NCBI GenBank assembly: GCA_031431125.1
Contig: JANPCX010000051.1
Span: 1 to 56,895, forward strand
Length of the DNA: 56,895 nucleotides
Direction of reading: 5' to 3'
Origin: JANPCX01 sp031431125
Lineage (GTDB): Bacteria > Pseudomonadota > Gammaproteobacteria > Burkholderiales > Burkholderiaceae_C
Shown: positions 1-6,838 of the stretch, piece by piece
Layout of the letters: every line of letters starts with the position of its first letter
How positions within the stretch are numbered: the first letter of the stretch is position 1
Translations under genes and position numbers: made by a program
Notes under the pieces: model-generated
Databases searched by the model: none
What the model was told of the DNA's origin: nothing
The model's input: only the letters and a program-made list of their open reading frames with translations

Positions 1-24
1 CTCGTAAACCTCTTCAAATCTCAT
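1..24 (-). CDS. N-terminus of a transposase (partial, runs off left edge)
   Basis: Only the first eight codons are in the window (MRFEEVYE). This opening is one I associate from memory with ISNCY-type transposases that start MRFEEVY and continue into a helix-turn-helix. A purine-rich ribosome-binding site (AAGGAAG) lies a few bases upstream of the ATG at 24. About 100 bases further upstream are two copies of a CCGGACAG-containing repeat and then the interrupted IS110 gene, so this looks like the gene at one end of an element inserted into that gene. The family assignment rests on eight residues and is weak; the existence of a start codon with a good SD is clear. Confidence 0.4.
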
Positions 25-139
25 GATCCGGCTTCCTTGCATCAAGTGCGCCCGGCTCAGTTGTGGTGCGAACATCGCACCTCCCCTAAACCGGACAGAT
101 TACTTGCTACAGCTCCGGACAGATCATTTGCTCTCTACA
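1..139 (-). mobile_element. End of an insertion sequence inserted into an IS110-type gene (partial)
   Basis: The segment holds a transposase start at its left, then two direct CCGGACAGAT repeats at about 91 and 115 (each followed by a TTGCT), typical of terminal binding repeats of an IS. Its outer boundary is placed at about 139-140, where the IS110 transposase reading frame stops resembling its family and runs into a stop at 124. The exact end and any target duplication cannot be set because the other end lies outside the window. Confidence 0.5.
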
Positions 140-717
140 CGTTCATCCAGGTGAGTCAACTCACTGAGCATGTCGCCCACCACGGTGTTGCACCAACCGG
201 GCAAATCCTCCAGGTGTTGGTGCGCCTCGCGGCGCACGGTGGCGGCTTTGAGCGGCAGCACGATGCCCAGCTCGGACAACAACCCCCGAATGCGGTTGAT
301 CAGCGCCGTGCGCTGCTGCACATACCCTTGCCTGGCTCTGTGCACAAACAAACGCGACTGCTGCTCCAAACTTTTGAGGGGCACAAAACGCATGCTGGGG
401 CGGGTGACGGCTTCGCAGATGGCCGCGGCGTCCGCAGCATCGTTCTTGCCGCGTTTGCCACTCATGCGGTACGGGGCCACAAACTTCGGCGCCATCAAGC
501 GCACCGCGTGCCCGTACTTCTCAAACTCACGGGCCCAGTGATGAGCGCCGCTACAGGCTTCCATGCCAATCAAACAAGGCGGCAGTTTGGCCACCAGCTC
601 CAGCAACTTGCCACGCGGCACTTCGGGGCGCACCAGTGCGGGCTTGCCTGCTTCATCCACGCCATGCACCGCAAAAACGTTCTTTGCCAGATCAATTCCA
701 ACCGTTACGATTGCCAT
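124..717 (-). pseudogene. IS110-family transposase, truncated at the C-terminus
   Basis: The 197-residue frame starting at the ATG at 717 carries the N-terminal DEDD (RuvC-like) domain of IS110 transposases: GIDLAKN with Asp9, GMEACSG with Glu53, and KNDAADA with Asp93/Asp96. Family members are usually about 340 residues and have a C-terminal Transposase_20 domain with a catalytic serine; that whole half is missing. The frame ends within bases belonging to another element (last residues ESK are foreign), so the gene was broken by insertion and should be inactive. The open frame extends upstream to 795, but MAIVTVGIDLAKN is the standard start. No terminal repeats of the IS110 element itself were identified. 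Confidence 0.85.
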
Positions 718-865
718 GACTTCCCCTTCCAGAAAAAGTGAGTTGATGAAAAGATTTGCCTCTCCATCGTGGCACTTTGTTGCCGACAACCGCAACCCCT
801 ACGGGTCGCGGCTCACTTGGGACGGGGAAGTCCCTTTCATTCGTTAAGCCTCACGGTCCACACCT

Positions 866-1252
866 GTGCCATTTGCCCACCTCGCCGACACCGTTCTGAT
901 CCTCCACTTCGCCATCTCCTTCTTCGTCGTGGCGGGCCTTCCCGCCATCGTCATCGGCAACTGGCAACGGTGGGCTTGGGTCAACGGGTTTGTTTTCCGC
1001 GTCTTGCATCTGGCGGCCATCGTGGTGATTTCAGCGCAGGCGTGGTTGGGGCAGTACTGTCCGCTGACCGTGCTGGAGTCGTGGCTGCGGGTTCAAGCAG
1101 GTGGGGCAGCTTATGACGCGAGTTTTGTACAGCACTGGTTGGAGCGTTTGCTTTACTTCAACGCGCCACTCTGGGTGTTTGCCATGGCCTACTCACTGTT
1201 CGCCGCGCTTGTGGGGTTGGCGTGGTGGTTCTATCCACCCAGGCGGCGTTAG
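866..1252 (+). CDS. Small integral membrane protein, DUF2784 family
   Basis: A 128-residue protein starting at GTG 866. It has about four hydrophobic segments (residues 8-30, 36-55, 95-118 and a weaker one) and the aromatic, tryptophan-rich character and opening (HLADTVLILHFAISFFVVAG) of the DUF2784 inner-membrane family. No enzymatic motif is visible and the family's function is not known. It stands alone between insertion-sequence debris and a toxin-antitoxin pair, so the context does not suggest a role. The family call is from recognition of the pattern, not a search. Confidence 0.75.
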   Translation: MPFAHLADTVLILHFAISFFVVAGLPAIVIGNWQRWAWVNGFVFRVLHLAAIVVISAQAWLGQYCPLTVLESWLRVQAGGAAYDASFVQHWLERLLYFNAPLWVFAMAYSLFAALVGLAWWFYPPRRR

Positions 1253-1306
1253 ATCACGCGCGGCGGTTCTTCGTGTTCGACATATGGAGTTCGTCATTCG
1301 GCATCA

Positions 1307-1335
1307 TCTATACTTTATTCATACCTTTTCTATAC
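1307..1335. promoter_or_regulatory. Iterated TC(T)ATAC motifs before the toxin-antitoxin operon
   Basis: TCTATAC occurs at 1307-1313 and 1329-1335 with a related TCATAC at 1319-1324, all in the same direction and ending about 10 bases before the antitoxin start. The block is AT-rich compared with its surroundings and includes TATACT, a plausible -10. Ribbon-helix-helix antitoxins commonly bind short repeats like these to repress their own operon; that use here is inferred. Confidence 0.35.
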
Positions 1336-1345
1336 GGTGGTGGTC

Positions 1346-1672
1346 ATGCCCAAAGAAGCTGTTTTCACGATGAAACTTGAACCTGCGCTGCGTGACGAGT
1401 TCATGGCCGAGGCGCAGGCACTGGATCGGTCTGCTTCTCAACTGGCCCGTGAGTTAATGCGGGAGTTCGTGCAACGCCAGCAGGAAGCACGCGCCCACGA
1501 CACGTTTGTTCGACGCAAGGTGAAGGCGGCGGGTGCCCAGGTTTTGAAGGGCGCTGGGCGGTCTAATGAGGCTGTGGAAGCTGACTTCGCTGCGCGTCGC
1601 AATGCCTTGTTGCGTGGTGTCGGTCAATCGGCAAACAAATCGGCTGCCAATGTCAGCAGAACGACCAAGTGA
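1346..1672 (+). CDS. Antitoxin of a ParE/RelE-type module, ribbon-helix-helix protein
   Basis: The 108-residue protein from ATG 1346 has an N-terminal ribbon-helix-helix: a short strand (AVFTMKLEP), then two helices (ALRDEFMAEAQALD and ASQLARELMREFV). This is the DNA-binding fold of CopG/ParD-type antitoxins. The basic, polar C-terminal half would wrap the toxin. Two GTG codons just upstream (1337, 1340) are in frame but MPKEAVF is the more natural start. Its stop overlaps the toxin start by four bases (GTGA), so the pair is translated together. The antitoxin would normally block the toxin and repress the operon. It is next to IS remnants, as such modules often are. Confidence 0.8.
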   Translation: MPKEAVFTMKLEPALRDEFMAEAQALDRSASQLARELMREFVQRQQEARAHDTFVRRKVKAAGAQVLKGAGRSNEAVEADFAARRNALLRGVGQSANKSAANVSRTTK

Positions 1673-1956
1673 AGGTTTTCTGGACGGTACTTGCCGAACA
1701 AGACCGTGAAGACATTCTTGTCCATATTGCAGCGGACAACCCGCGTGCTGCCGTTGCCATGGACGAACTTTTCTCTGCATGTGCACAGCGCTTATCCAGC
1801 TTTCCCCAACTCGGTGAACCAGGTTTGGTCGCGGGCACCCGTGAGTTGATTCCCCACGAAAACTACCGTTTGATTTATGAGGTCAACGAAGCTCAGGCCG
1901 TGGTGTGGGTATTGGCGCTGATCCACACCGCCAGGCGCTGGCCGCTATTGCGGTGA
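1669..1956 (+). CDS. ParE/RelE-superfamily toxin
   Basis: A 95-residue protein from a GTG at 1669 that overlaps the antitoxin stop. The profile is that of ParE toxins: W followed by an acidic first helix (AEQDREDILVHIA), DNPRAA at the second helix, LSSFPQLGEPG, the strand GTRELI and NYRLIYEV, and a C-terminal HTARRWP. ParE proteins poison DNA gyrase whereas RelE proteins cleave mRNA on the ribosome; the DNPRAA and RRWP features favour ParE, but the target cannot be settled from sequence. The protein is full length and looks functional. Confidence 0.85.
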   Translation: MKVFWTVLAEQDREDILVHIAADNPRAAVAMDELFSACAQRLSSFPQLGEPGLVAGTRELIPHENYRLIYEVNEAQAVVWVLALIHTARRWPLLR

Positions 1957-1975
1957 CGCGGCAGGGGCAGGCGAA

Positions 1976-3124
1976 TCAAGGCAAGCTGCCCGGAATCAAA
2001 ATGTCCTTGTCCACGTTGCGAATATCGGTGTGCCCACAAAACGCCATGGTGATGTCGAGTTCTTTGTGGATGATCTCCAAGCACTTGGTCACACCCGCTT
2101 CACCCATCGCGCCCAGGCCATAGAGGAAAGGCCGACCAATCATGGTGCCGCGTGCGCCCAGGGCCCAGGCTTTGAGCACGTCTTGGCCGCTGCGGATGCC
2201 GCTGTCCATCCACACTTCAATTTGTGAACCGACCGCGTCGACGATGGCGGGCAGGGCGGCAATGGAAGACGGCGCGCCATCGAGCTGGCGGCCACCGTGG
2301 TTGGACACCACCAAGGCGTCGGCCCCGCTGTCAGCGGCCAGGCGGGCGTCTTCGACGTCCATGATGCCTTTGAGGATGAGTTTGCCGCCCCAGCGTTTTT
2401 TGATCCAAGCCACATCGTTCCAATCCAGGCGCGGGTCGAACTGTTCTTTGGTCCAGGCGGCGAGCGAGCTCATGTCGCTGACGTTTTTGGCGTGGCCTAT
2501 CAGGTTGCCAAAGCTGTGGCGGCGGGTGCCTGCCATGCCCAAGCACCAGCGCGGTTTGGTCATCAGGTTGATGATGTTGGCGATGGTGGGTTTAGGCGGT
2601 GCGGTCAAACCGTTTTTCAGGTCTTTGTGGCGCTGGCCGATGACTTGCAGGTCGAGCGTGAGCACCAGGGCCGAGCAGTTGGCCGCTTTGGCGCGGTCCA
2701 TCAGGCGCTCCATGAAGTCGCGGTCGCGCATCCAGTAAAGCTGAAACCAAAACGGCGCCTTCGTGACTAGCGCTACATCTTCAATCGAACAAATGCTCAT
2801 GGTGGAGAGCGTGAAGGGAATGCCGAATGCCTTTGCAGCGCGCGCCGCCAGCATCTCGCCATCGGCATGCTGCATGCCGGTCAGGCCCGTCGGTGCAATG
2901 GCCACTGGCATGGCCGTGTCAATGCCCACCATTTGGCATCGGGTACTGCGGTTGTCCATGTTCACTGCCACACGCTGGCGCAATTTGATTTTCTGGAAAT
3001 CACTCTCGTTGGCGCGGTAAGTGCCCTCGGTCCACGAGCCCGAATCGGCGTAGTCGTAGAACATGCGGGGCACGCGCTTTTGGGCGAGGAGCCGCAGGTC
3101 TTCAATGTTGGTGATGGTAGGCAT
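1976..3124 (-). CDS. lldD: FMN-dependent alpha-hydroxy-acid dehydrogenase (L-lactate dehydrogenase-like)
   Basis: A 382-residue flavoenzyme of the LldD/glycolate oxidase family. It shows the N-terminal FMN_dh opening (IEDLRLLAQKRVPRMFYDY), the FMN-contact region PVAIAPTGLTGM, LDLQVIGQRHKDLKNG, and the catalytic stretch SNHGGRQLDGAPSS containing the base histidine, followed by DSGIRSGQDVLKA and GRPFLYGLGA. Enzymes of this family oxidise L-lactate or related 2-hydroxy acids and pass electrons to the respiratory chain at the inner membrane. It follows a hydratase-family gene by 30 bases on the same strand, so the substrate may be a longer 2-hydroxy acid. The gene symbol is the closest named homologue; substrate is not proven. 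Confidence 0.8.
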   Translation of the reverse strand: MPTITNIEDLRLLAQKRVPRMFYDYADSGSWTEGTYRANESDFQKIKLRQRVAVNMDNRSTRCQMVGIDTAMPVAIAPTGLTGMQHADGEMLAARAAKAFGIPFTLSTMSICSIEDVALVTKAPFWFQLYWMRDRDFMERLMDRAKAANCSALVLTLDLQVIGQRHKDLKNGLTAPPKPTIANIINLMTKPRWCLGMAGTRRHSFGNLIGHAKNVSDMSSLAAWTKEQFDPRLDWNDVAWIKKRWGGKLILKGIMDVEDARLAADSGADALVVSNHGGRQLDGAPSSIAALPAIVDAVGSQIEVWMDSGIRSGQDVLKAWALGARGTMIGRPFLYGLGAMGEAGVTKCLEIIHKELDITMAFCGHTDIRNVDKDILIPGSLP

Positions 3125-3154
3125 CGGGTTTGTCTCTCGGTTTGTTTTGAAGTG

Positions 3155-3976
3155 TCAATCGGTGAAGCGGACGGACAGATTGGGCAGCTGGATGTCATGC
3201 AGTTCGGCTCGCCAGGTTTGCCCCGGCGCGACGGAGTAGGCTGCTGTGATGGTGCCGGTGGTTAACCAGTCGCCGGCCGTCAAGGGGCGGCTCTCGGGTT
3301 GACCGGCGAGCACCGCGGCCAAATGAACCGCAGCTTGCAAGGGGTGACCCAGCACATTGGCGCCGCGGCCGACTTCCCTCACCGTGCCGTCGCAGGCCAG
3401 CGCGACGCTGAAGTCCATCAGTGCTGCAACGGCGTTCGCGCCAAGGTCTTGCGGTTTGACAGTGGGCCCCACCAACAGTTTGGCATGCATGGCCCAGTTC
3501 GCCGTCGCATCGGCCGCAGCGAATTTCCAGCCCGGGTAGTGCGACTGGACGATTTCATAGCCCAGCGCCACGGCGTCAATGCAGGCGAGCATCTCTTCCC
3601 GGGTGGCACCAGGCTTTGGAGTTTGATGGAAGTGGAAAACGACTTCAGGCTCAATTTTCTGGTTCACAAAACCCTTCAAACTGCAAGTGGCCTCGTTGGC
3701 TTCCAAGTGAACCACGGTGTGCGCATAGAGTTGCCCCCAAACCGGCGCGTTCACACCATAGGCGGCCCACATGGCGGGGTTCGTGAAGCCTATCTTCAGG
3801 CCCACGGGCTCCGCACCTTCCGCCAGCCGGAGTTGATGGACACGCCGGGCTATCTGGTAGGCGGTGGCTAAGTCAATCTCGGGGTAGCGGCAGCTGAGCG
3901 GCGTCATCGCAAGCGCCTGGTCCTGCGCAGTTTTGATTTGTTCAGCCAGTAGTTCGATGTCGATGCGGGTGGACAT
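3155..3976 (-). CDS. 2-keto-4-pentenoate hydratase / fumarylacetoacetase-fold protein
   Basis: A 273-residue protein with the MhpD/DmpH layout: an N-terminal helical part (LATAYQIARRVHQLRLAEG), the GLKIGFTNPAMW motif typical of 2-oxopent-4-enoate hydratases and 4-oxalocrotonate decarboxylases, metal-ligand region KIEPEVVFHF, and the helix IDAVALGYEIVQSHYPGWKF. These enzymes use Mg2+ or Mn2+ to hydrate or decarboxylate 2-oxo acids in meta-cleavage pathways. No ring-cleavage dioxygenase or aldolase lies nearby; the partner is a 2-hydroxy-acid dehydrogenase, so the pathway is open. The start at 3976 has GGAG about ten bases upstream. An alternative is the decarboxylase branch of the same family. 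Confidence 0.75.
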   Translation of the reverse strand: MSTRIDIELLAEQIKTAQDQALAMTPLSCRYPEIDLATAYQIARRVHQLRLAEGAEPVGLKIGFTNPAMWAAYGVNAPVWGQLYAHTVVHLEANEATCSLKGFVNQKIEPEVVFHFHQTPKPGATREEMLACIDAVALGYEIVQSHYPGWKFAAADATANWAMHAKLLVGPTVKPQDLGANAVAALMDFSVALACDGTVREVGRGANVLGHPLQAAVHLAAVLAGQPESRPLTAGDWLTTGTITAAYSVAPGQTWRAELHDIQLPNLSVRFTD

Positions 3977-4157
3977 GCAGCTGGTCTCCAGTGGTATTTT
4001 ATGAATACATGCTCAGAATGACTGCAGATGGTAGGCGGGTGGGTCGTTGTGCTGGCAGAAAAATTTTCACGTCGGCGCCGGAATTTGGGGCCGGTGCAGG
4101 TTTCGCGAGGCAACGGCTTTTGGCGGCCTCTTGGCACTCCTGTAGCATCCAGCCCCC

Positions 4158-5414
4158 ATGAACTGGCCCTATGAACTACAAGTTGGTTGGCGCTACACCC
4201 GCTCAGGCAAAACGGGCAGGCGCAATGGATTTATTTCTTTCATCTCGGGTGTGTCCATGCTGGGCATTGCACTCGGCGTGGCGGCGCTGATCATTGTGCT
4301 GTCGGTGATGAATGGTTTTCAGAAAGAAGTGCGCGACCGCATGCTCTCGGTCATCGCCCATGTCGAGCTGATGGCGCCTTTTGGCGCGGCCTTGCCGGAC
4401 TGGCAAGCCACCGCGGCCAAGGCCAGCCAGAACCCGCAGGTCATAGGCGCAGCCCCTTTTGTGGCCACTCAGGCGCTGATCGCCCGGGGTGACGACATGC
4501 GCGGCGCGGTGGTGCGCGGCATCTTGCCCAATGAAGAAGCCAAGGTGACAGACCTGGCCGCGCAACTGCGCGACACCACACTGGCGCAACTGGTGCCCGG
4601 CGGTTGGGGCGTGGTGCTGGGCGACGAACTGGCCCGTGCTTTGGGCGTGCGTGTGGGCGACAAGGTGACCTTGGTGGCGCCAGGCGGGCAAGTCACCCCT
4701 GCAGGTGTGGTGCCGCGTTTGAAGCAACTCACCGTGGTGGGCACGTTTTTCGCCGGCCACTACGAGTACGACAGCAGTTTGGCGCTGATGCACATGGAGG
4801 ACGCCGCGAGGTTGTTTCGCACCGAAGGCCCGAACGGCGTGCAACTGCGCTTGAAAGACCTGCACCAAGCCCGCCAAGTGGCCGCAGAGTTGGAGGTGGC
4901 CTTCGGTGGTGAAAACCGCGTGCGCGACTGGACCCGCACCAACAAGCAGTGGTTCGATGCGGTTCAAATTGAAAAACGACTGATGTTCATCATCTTGACC
5001 CTGATCGTGGCGGTGGCGGCCTTCAACTTGGTGTCGACTTTGGTCATGACCGTGACCGACAAACGTGCCGACATCGCCATCCTGCGCACCTTGGGGGCGA
5101 GCCCACGTTCCATCATGGGCATCTTCATGGTTCAAGGCGCGGCCTCGGGTGTGATCGGCACTTTGAGTGGCGTGGGTTTGGGTTTGCTGGTGGCGTACAA
5201 CATTGACGTCATCGTGCCCGCCATAGAACGCCTGCTGCAAACCAGCTTTCTGCCCGGCAGCATCTACCTCATCACCCGCATGCCGAGCGAACCGCAAAGT
5301 GGCGACATCGTTCCGATCGCCATCATCTCTTTGGTGCTGGCATTTTTAGCCACGCTCTATCCCAGCTGGCGCGCCAGCCGTGTGCAACCGGCCGAGGCCT
5401 TGCGTTATGAATGA
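4158..5414 (+). CDS. lolC: Lipoprotein-releasing ABC transporter permease (LolC/LolE family)
   Basis: A 418-residue inner-membrane protein with the MacB/LolE architecture: the opening YELQVGWRYTRSGKTGRRNGFISFIS, a first membrane helix (residues about 25-48), a large periplasmic domain (50-265), then three membrane helices (about 270-295, 315-345 and 375-400) ending PSWRASRVQPAEALRYE, the FtsX-type ending. With LolD it extracts lipoproteins from the inner membrane and passes them to LolA. Betaproteobacteria generally have one LolC/E-type protein, so it probably works as a homodimer. The stop overlaps the lolD start by eight bases, giving a coupled lolCD operon. Confidence 0.9.
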   Translation: MNWPYELQVGWRYTRSGKTGRRNGFISFISGVSMLGIALGVAALIIVLSVMNGFQKEVRDRMLSVIAHVELMAPFGAALPDWQATAAKASQNPQVIGAAPFVATQALIARGDDMRGAVVRGILPNEEAKVTDLAAQLRDTTLAQLVPGGWGVVLGDELARALGVRVGDKVTLVAPGGQVTPAGVVPRLKQLTVVGTFFAGHYEYDSSLALMHMEDAARLFRTEGPNGVQLRLKDLHQARQVAAELEVAFGGENRVRDWTRTNKQWFDAVQIEKRLMFIILTLIVAVAAFNLVSTLVMTVTDKRADIAILRTLGASPRSIMGIFMVQGAASGVIGTLSGVGLGLLVAYNIDVIVPAIERLLQTSFLPGSIYLITRMPSEPQSGDIVPIAIISLVLAFLATLYPSWRASRVQPAEALRYE

Positions 5415-6096
5415 AGCATTGCCCCATGCCTTGGTGCTGCAGGCCATCAACCTGCACAAACGATTCACAGAAGGCCCATTGGATGTAGCCGTGCTCAAGG
5501 GGGTCGATCTGCAAGTGCCACGTGGCGAAACCCTGGCCATCGTCGGTGCTTCGGGTTCAGGCAAGAGCACGCTCCTGCATGCCTTAGGCGGGCTGGAAGC
5601 GCCCACGCAAGGCAGCGTCAAACTGATGGAGCGTGATTTCGCACGCATGGATGCACAAGAACAAGGCCTGTGGCGCAACCAGCACCTGGGTTTTGTCTAC
5701 CAGTTCCACCACCTGCTGCCCGAATTCACCGCCCTGGACAACGTGGCCATGCCGCTGCGCATACGCCGCTTGCCGCAGCAACAAGCACGGCAGCGGGCGC
5801 GTGATGTGTTGACCCAGGTGGGTTTGGGTGACCGCGTGGATCATCGCCCCTCGGAGTTGTCAGGCGGCGAGCGCCAACGTGTGGCCTTGGCCCGCGCGTT
5901 GGTGGGCAGCCCATCCTGCGTACTGGCGGACGAGCCCACAGGCAACTTAGACCGCGGCACAGCGCAAGGCGTGTTCGACTTGATGCTGGACCTCGCCAAA
6001 CGCCAGGGCACTGCCTTTGTCGTGGTGACGCACGACCAAACCTTGGCAGCGCGTTGTGACCGCGTATTGCAGATGACGTCCGGTCGTTTGAGCTGA
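5407..6096 (+). CDS. lolD: Lipoprotein-releasing ABC transporter ATPase
   Basis: A 229-residue ABC ATPase of the LolD/MacB group. It has Walker A GASGSGKST, the Q-loop in FVYQFHHLLPEFTALDN (the LolD-typical YQFHHLLPEF), signature LSGGERQRVALARAL, Walker B VLADEPTG and the H-loop VVTHD. It powers lipoprotein release by the permease encoded just upstream. The ATG at 5407 overlaps the permease stop; a GTG start further upstream is in frame but would overlap much more and adds no conserved residues. The gene converges on the tetR-type gene with only three bases between the stops. Confidence 0.95.
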   Translation: MNEALPHALVLQAINLHKRFTEGPLDVAVLKGVDLQVPRGETLAIVGASGSGKSTLLHALGGLEAPTQGSVKLMERDFARMDAQEQGLWRNQHLGFVYQFHHLLPEFTALDNVAMPLRIRRLPQQQARQRARDVLTQVGLGDRVDHRPSELSGGERQRVALARALVGSPSCVLADEPTGNLDRGTAQGVFDLMLDLAKRQGTAFVVVTHDQTLAARCDRVLQMTSGRLS

Positions 6097-6099
6097 TAC

Positions 6100-6723
6100 T
6101 CAGTTTTTCTTGCGGCCCATGAGCTCTGCGGCCTCAATACCCAGCCGAGCGCAGTCCCAAGCGGCTTGGGCCGCATAACCACGGGGCATCAGTTCGCGGG
6201 TCGCGCAGGAGAGTTGGAAGGCGCCTTCCATCATCGCCAACAATGCGCAGGCCAGCGGGGCTGCACCGCCTACTTGGCGATTCTGGTGAACCAGGCAGTC
6301 TCTCAACAAGCCGGTGAGCTGTGTCAGGTCGTTGCCAACCGCACGCTGATATACCTCCCTCACCTCAGGCTCTCGCACCGCTTCCGCGCCGACCATGACC
6401 CAAGCGGCGGCCAGGTCCGCGTCCGCGCCATCGCCCAAAGCCAGTCGCGCGTCCAGGTAGGCGCGCAAACGCGCTTCGGGACCATGTCCTTGCTCCAAGA
6501 GTTGTTCAAAGCGGGCCTGGGCGTGCTCCACCATGGCATTGACCAGGCTGACCAAAATCTCGCGTTTGTTAGCAAAGTGGTAGTGAATCAGCCCCGGCGC
6601 CAAGCCCGCTTGCCGGGCAATCTCGACCACAGTGGCTTTGCCATAGCCCGAACGCGCCAGCACGGGCATGAAGGCTTGAACGATCTGAGCGCGGCGTGAT
6701 TCGGTATTGGGAAGTCTTGGCAT
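6100..6723 (-). CDS. TetR-family transcriptional regulator
   Basis: A 207-residue regulator. The N-terminal helix-turn-helix is clear: RRAQIVQAFMPVLARSGYGKATVVEIARQAGLAPGLIHYHFANKREIL. The C-terminal ligand domain is of the BetI-like group (LRAYLDARLALGDGADADLAAAWVMVGAEA). It is divergent from the oxygenase-WD40 gene, and the 115-base divergent region holds two copies of a 16-base palindrome, so it probably represses itself and that operon. The ATG at 6723 (MPRLPNTES) is preferred over the in-frame start at 6798, because the longer form would be translated across the operator sites and adds no conserved residues. Ligand unknown. Confidence 0.85.
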   Translation of the reverse strand: MPRLPNTESRRAQIVQAFMPVLARSGYGKATVVEIARQAGLAPGLIHYHFANKREILVSLVNAMVEHAQARFEQLLEQGHGPEARLRAYLDARLALGDGADADLAAAWVMVGAEAVREPEVREVYQRAVGNDLTQLTGLLRDCLVHQNRQVGGAAPLACALLAMMEGAFQLSCATRELMPRGYAAQAAWDCARLGIEAAELMGRKKN

Positions 6724-6742
6724 GCTCGGATTGTGAAGTATG

Positions 6743-6758
6743 TTGGTCAAACAACCAA
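6743..6758. promoter_or_regulatory. Predicted TetR operator site 1
   Basis: TTGGT, six bases (CAAACA), then ACCAA: a palindrome 20 bases upstream of the regulator's start codon. It matches site 2 at 6802-6817 at 15 of 16 positions. Its place next to the regulator start suggests autorepression. Identified by eye from symmetry and duplication. Confidence 0.65.
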
Positions 6759-6765
6759 ATAATGC

Positions 6766-6794
6766 TTGCGTTGATGAGGTTTGATGGCTATATT
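6766..6794 (+). promoter_or_regulatory. Putative sigma-70 promoter of the oxygenase-WD40 operon
   Basis: TTGCGT at 6766-6771 and TATATT at 6789-6794 are separated by 17 bases. The -10 matches consensus in five of six positions, the -35 only in three. Transcription would begin near 6801, inside the second operator palindrome, which fits repression by blocking polymerase. Confidence 0.4.
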
Positions 6795-6796
6795 CC

Positions 6797-6822
6797 ATTT
6801 ATTGGTCAATCAACCAATAAAT
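6797..6822. promoter_or_regulatory. Predicted TetR operator site 2
   Basis: A perfect 26-base palindrome: ATTTATTGGT, six bases (CAATCA), then ACCAATAAAT. Its core TTGGT-N6-ACCAA is the same as site 1, with centres 59 bases apart. It lies immediately before the ribosome-binding site (AAGGAG at 6826-6831) of the oxygenase gene and over the expected transcription start. Confidence 0.75.
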
Positions 6823-6838
6823 ATGAAGGAGAAGCCTC

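Noticed and set aside
4203..5297. A 364-residue minus-strand open frame across lolC
   Set aside because: It is antisense to a clear LolC/E protein, is dominated by His, Gln and Arg, and has no family pattern.
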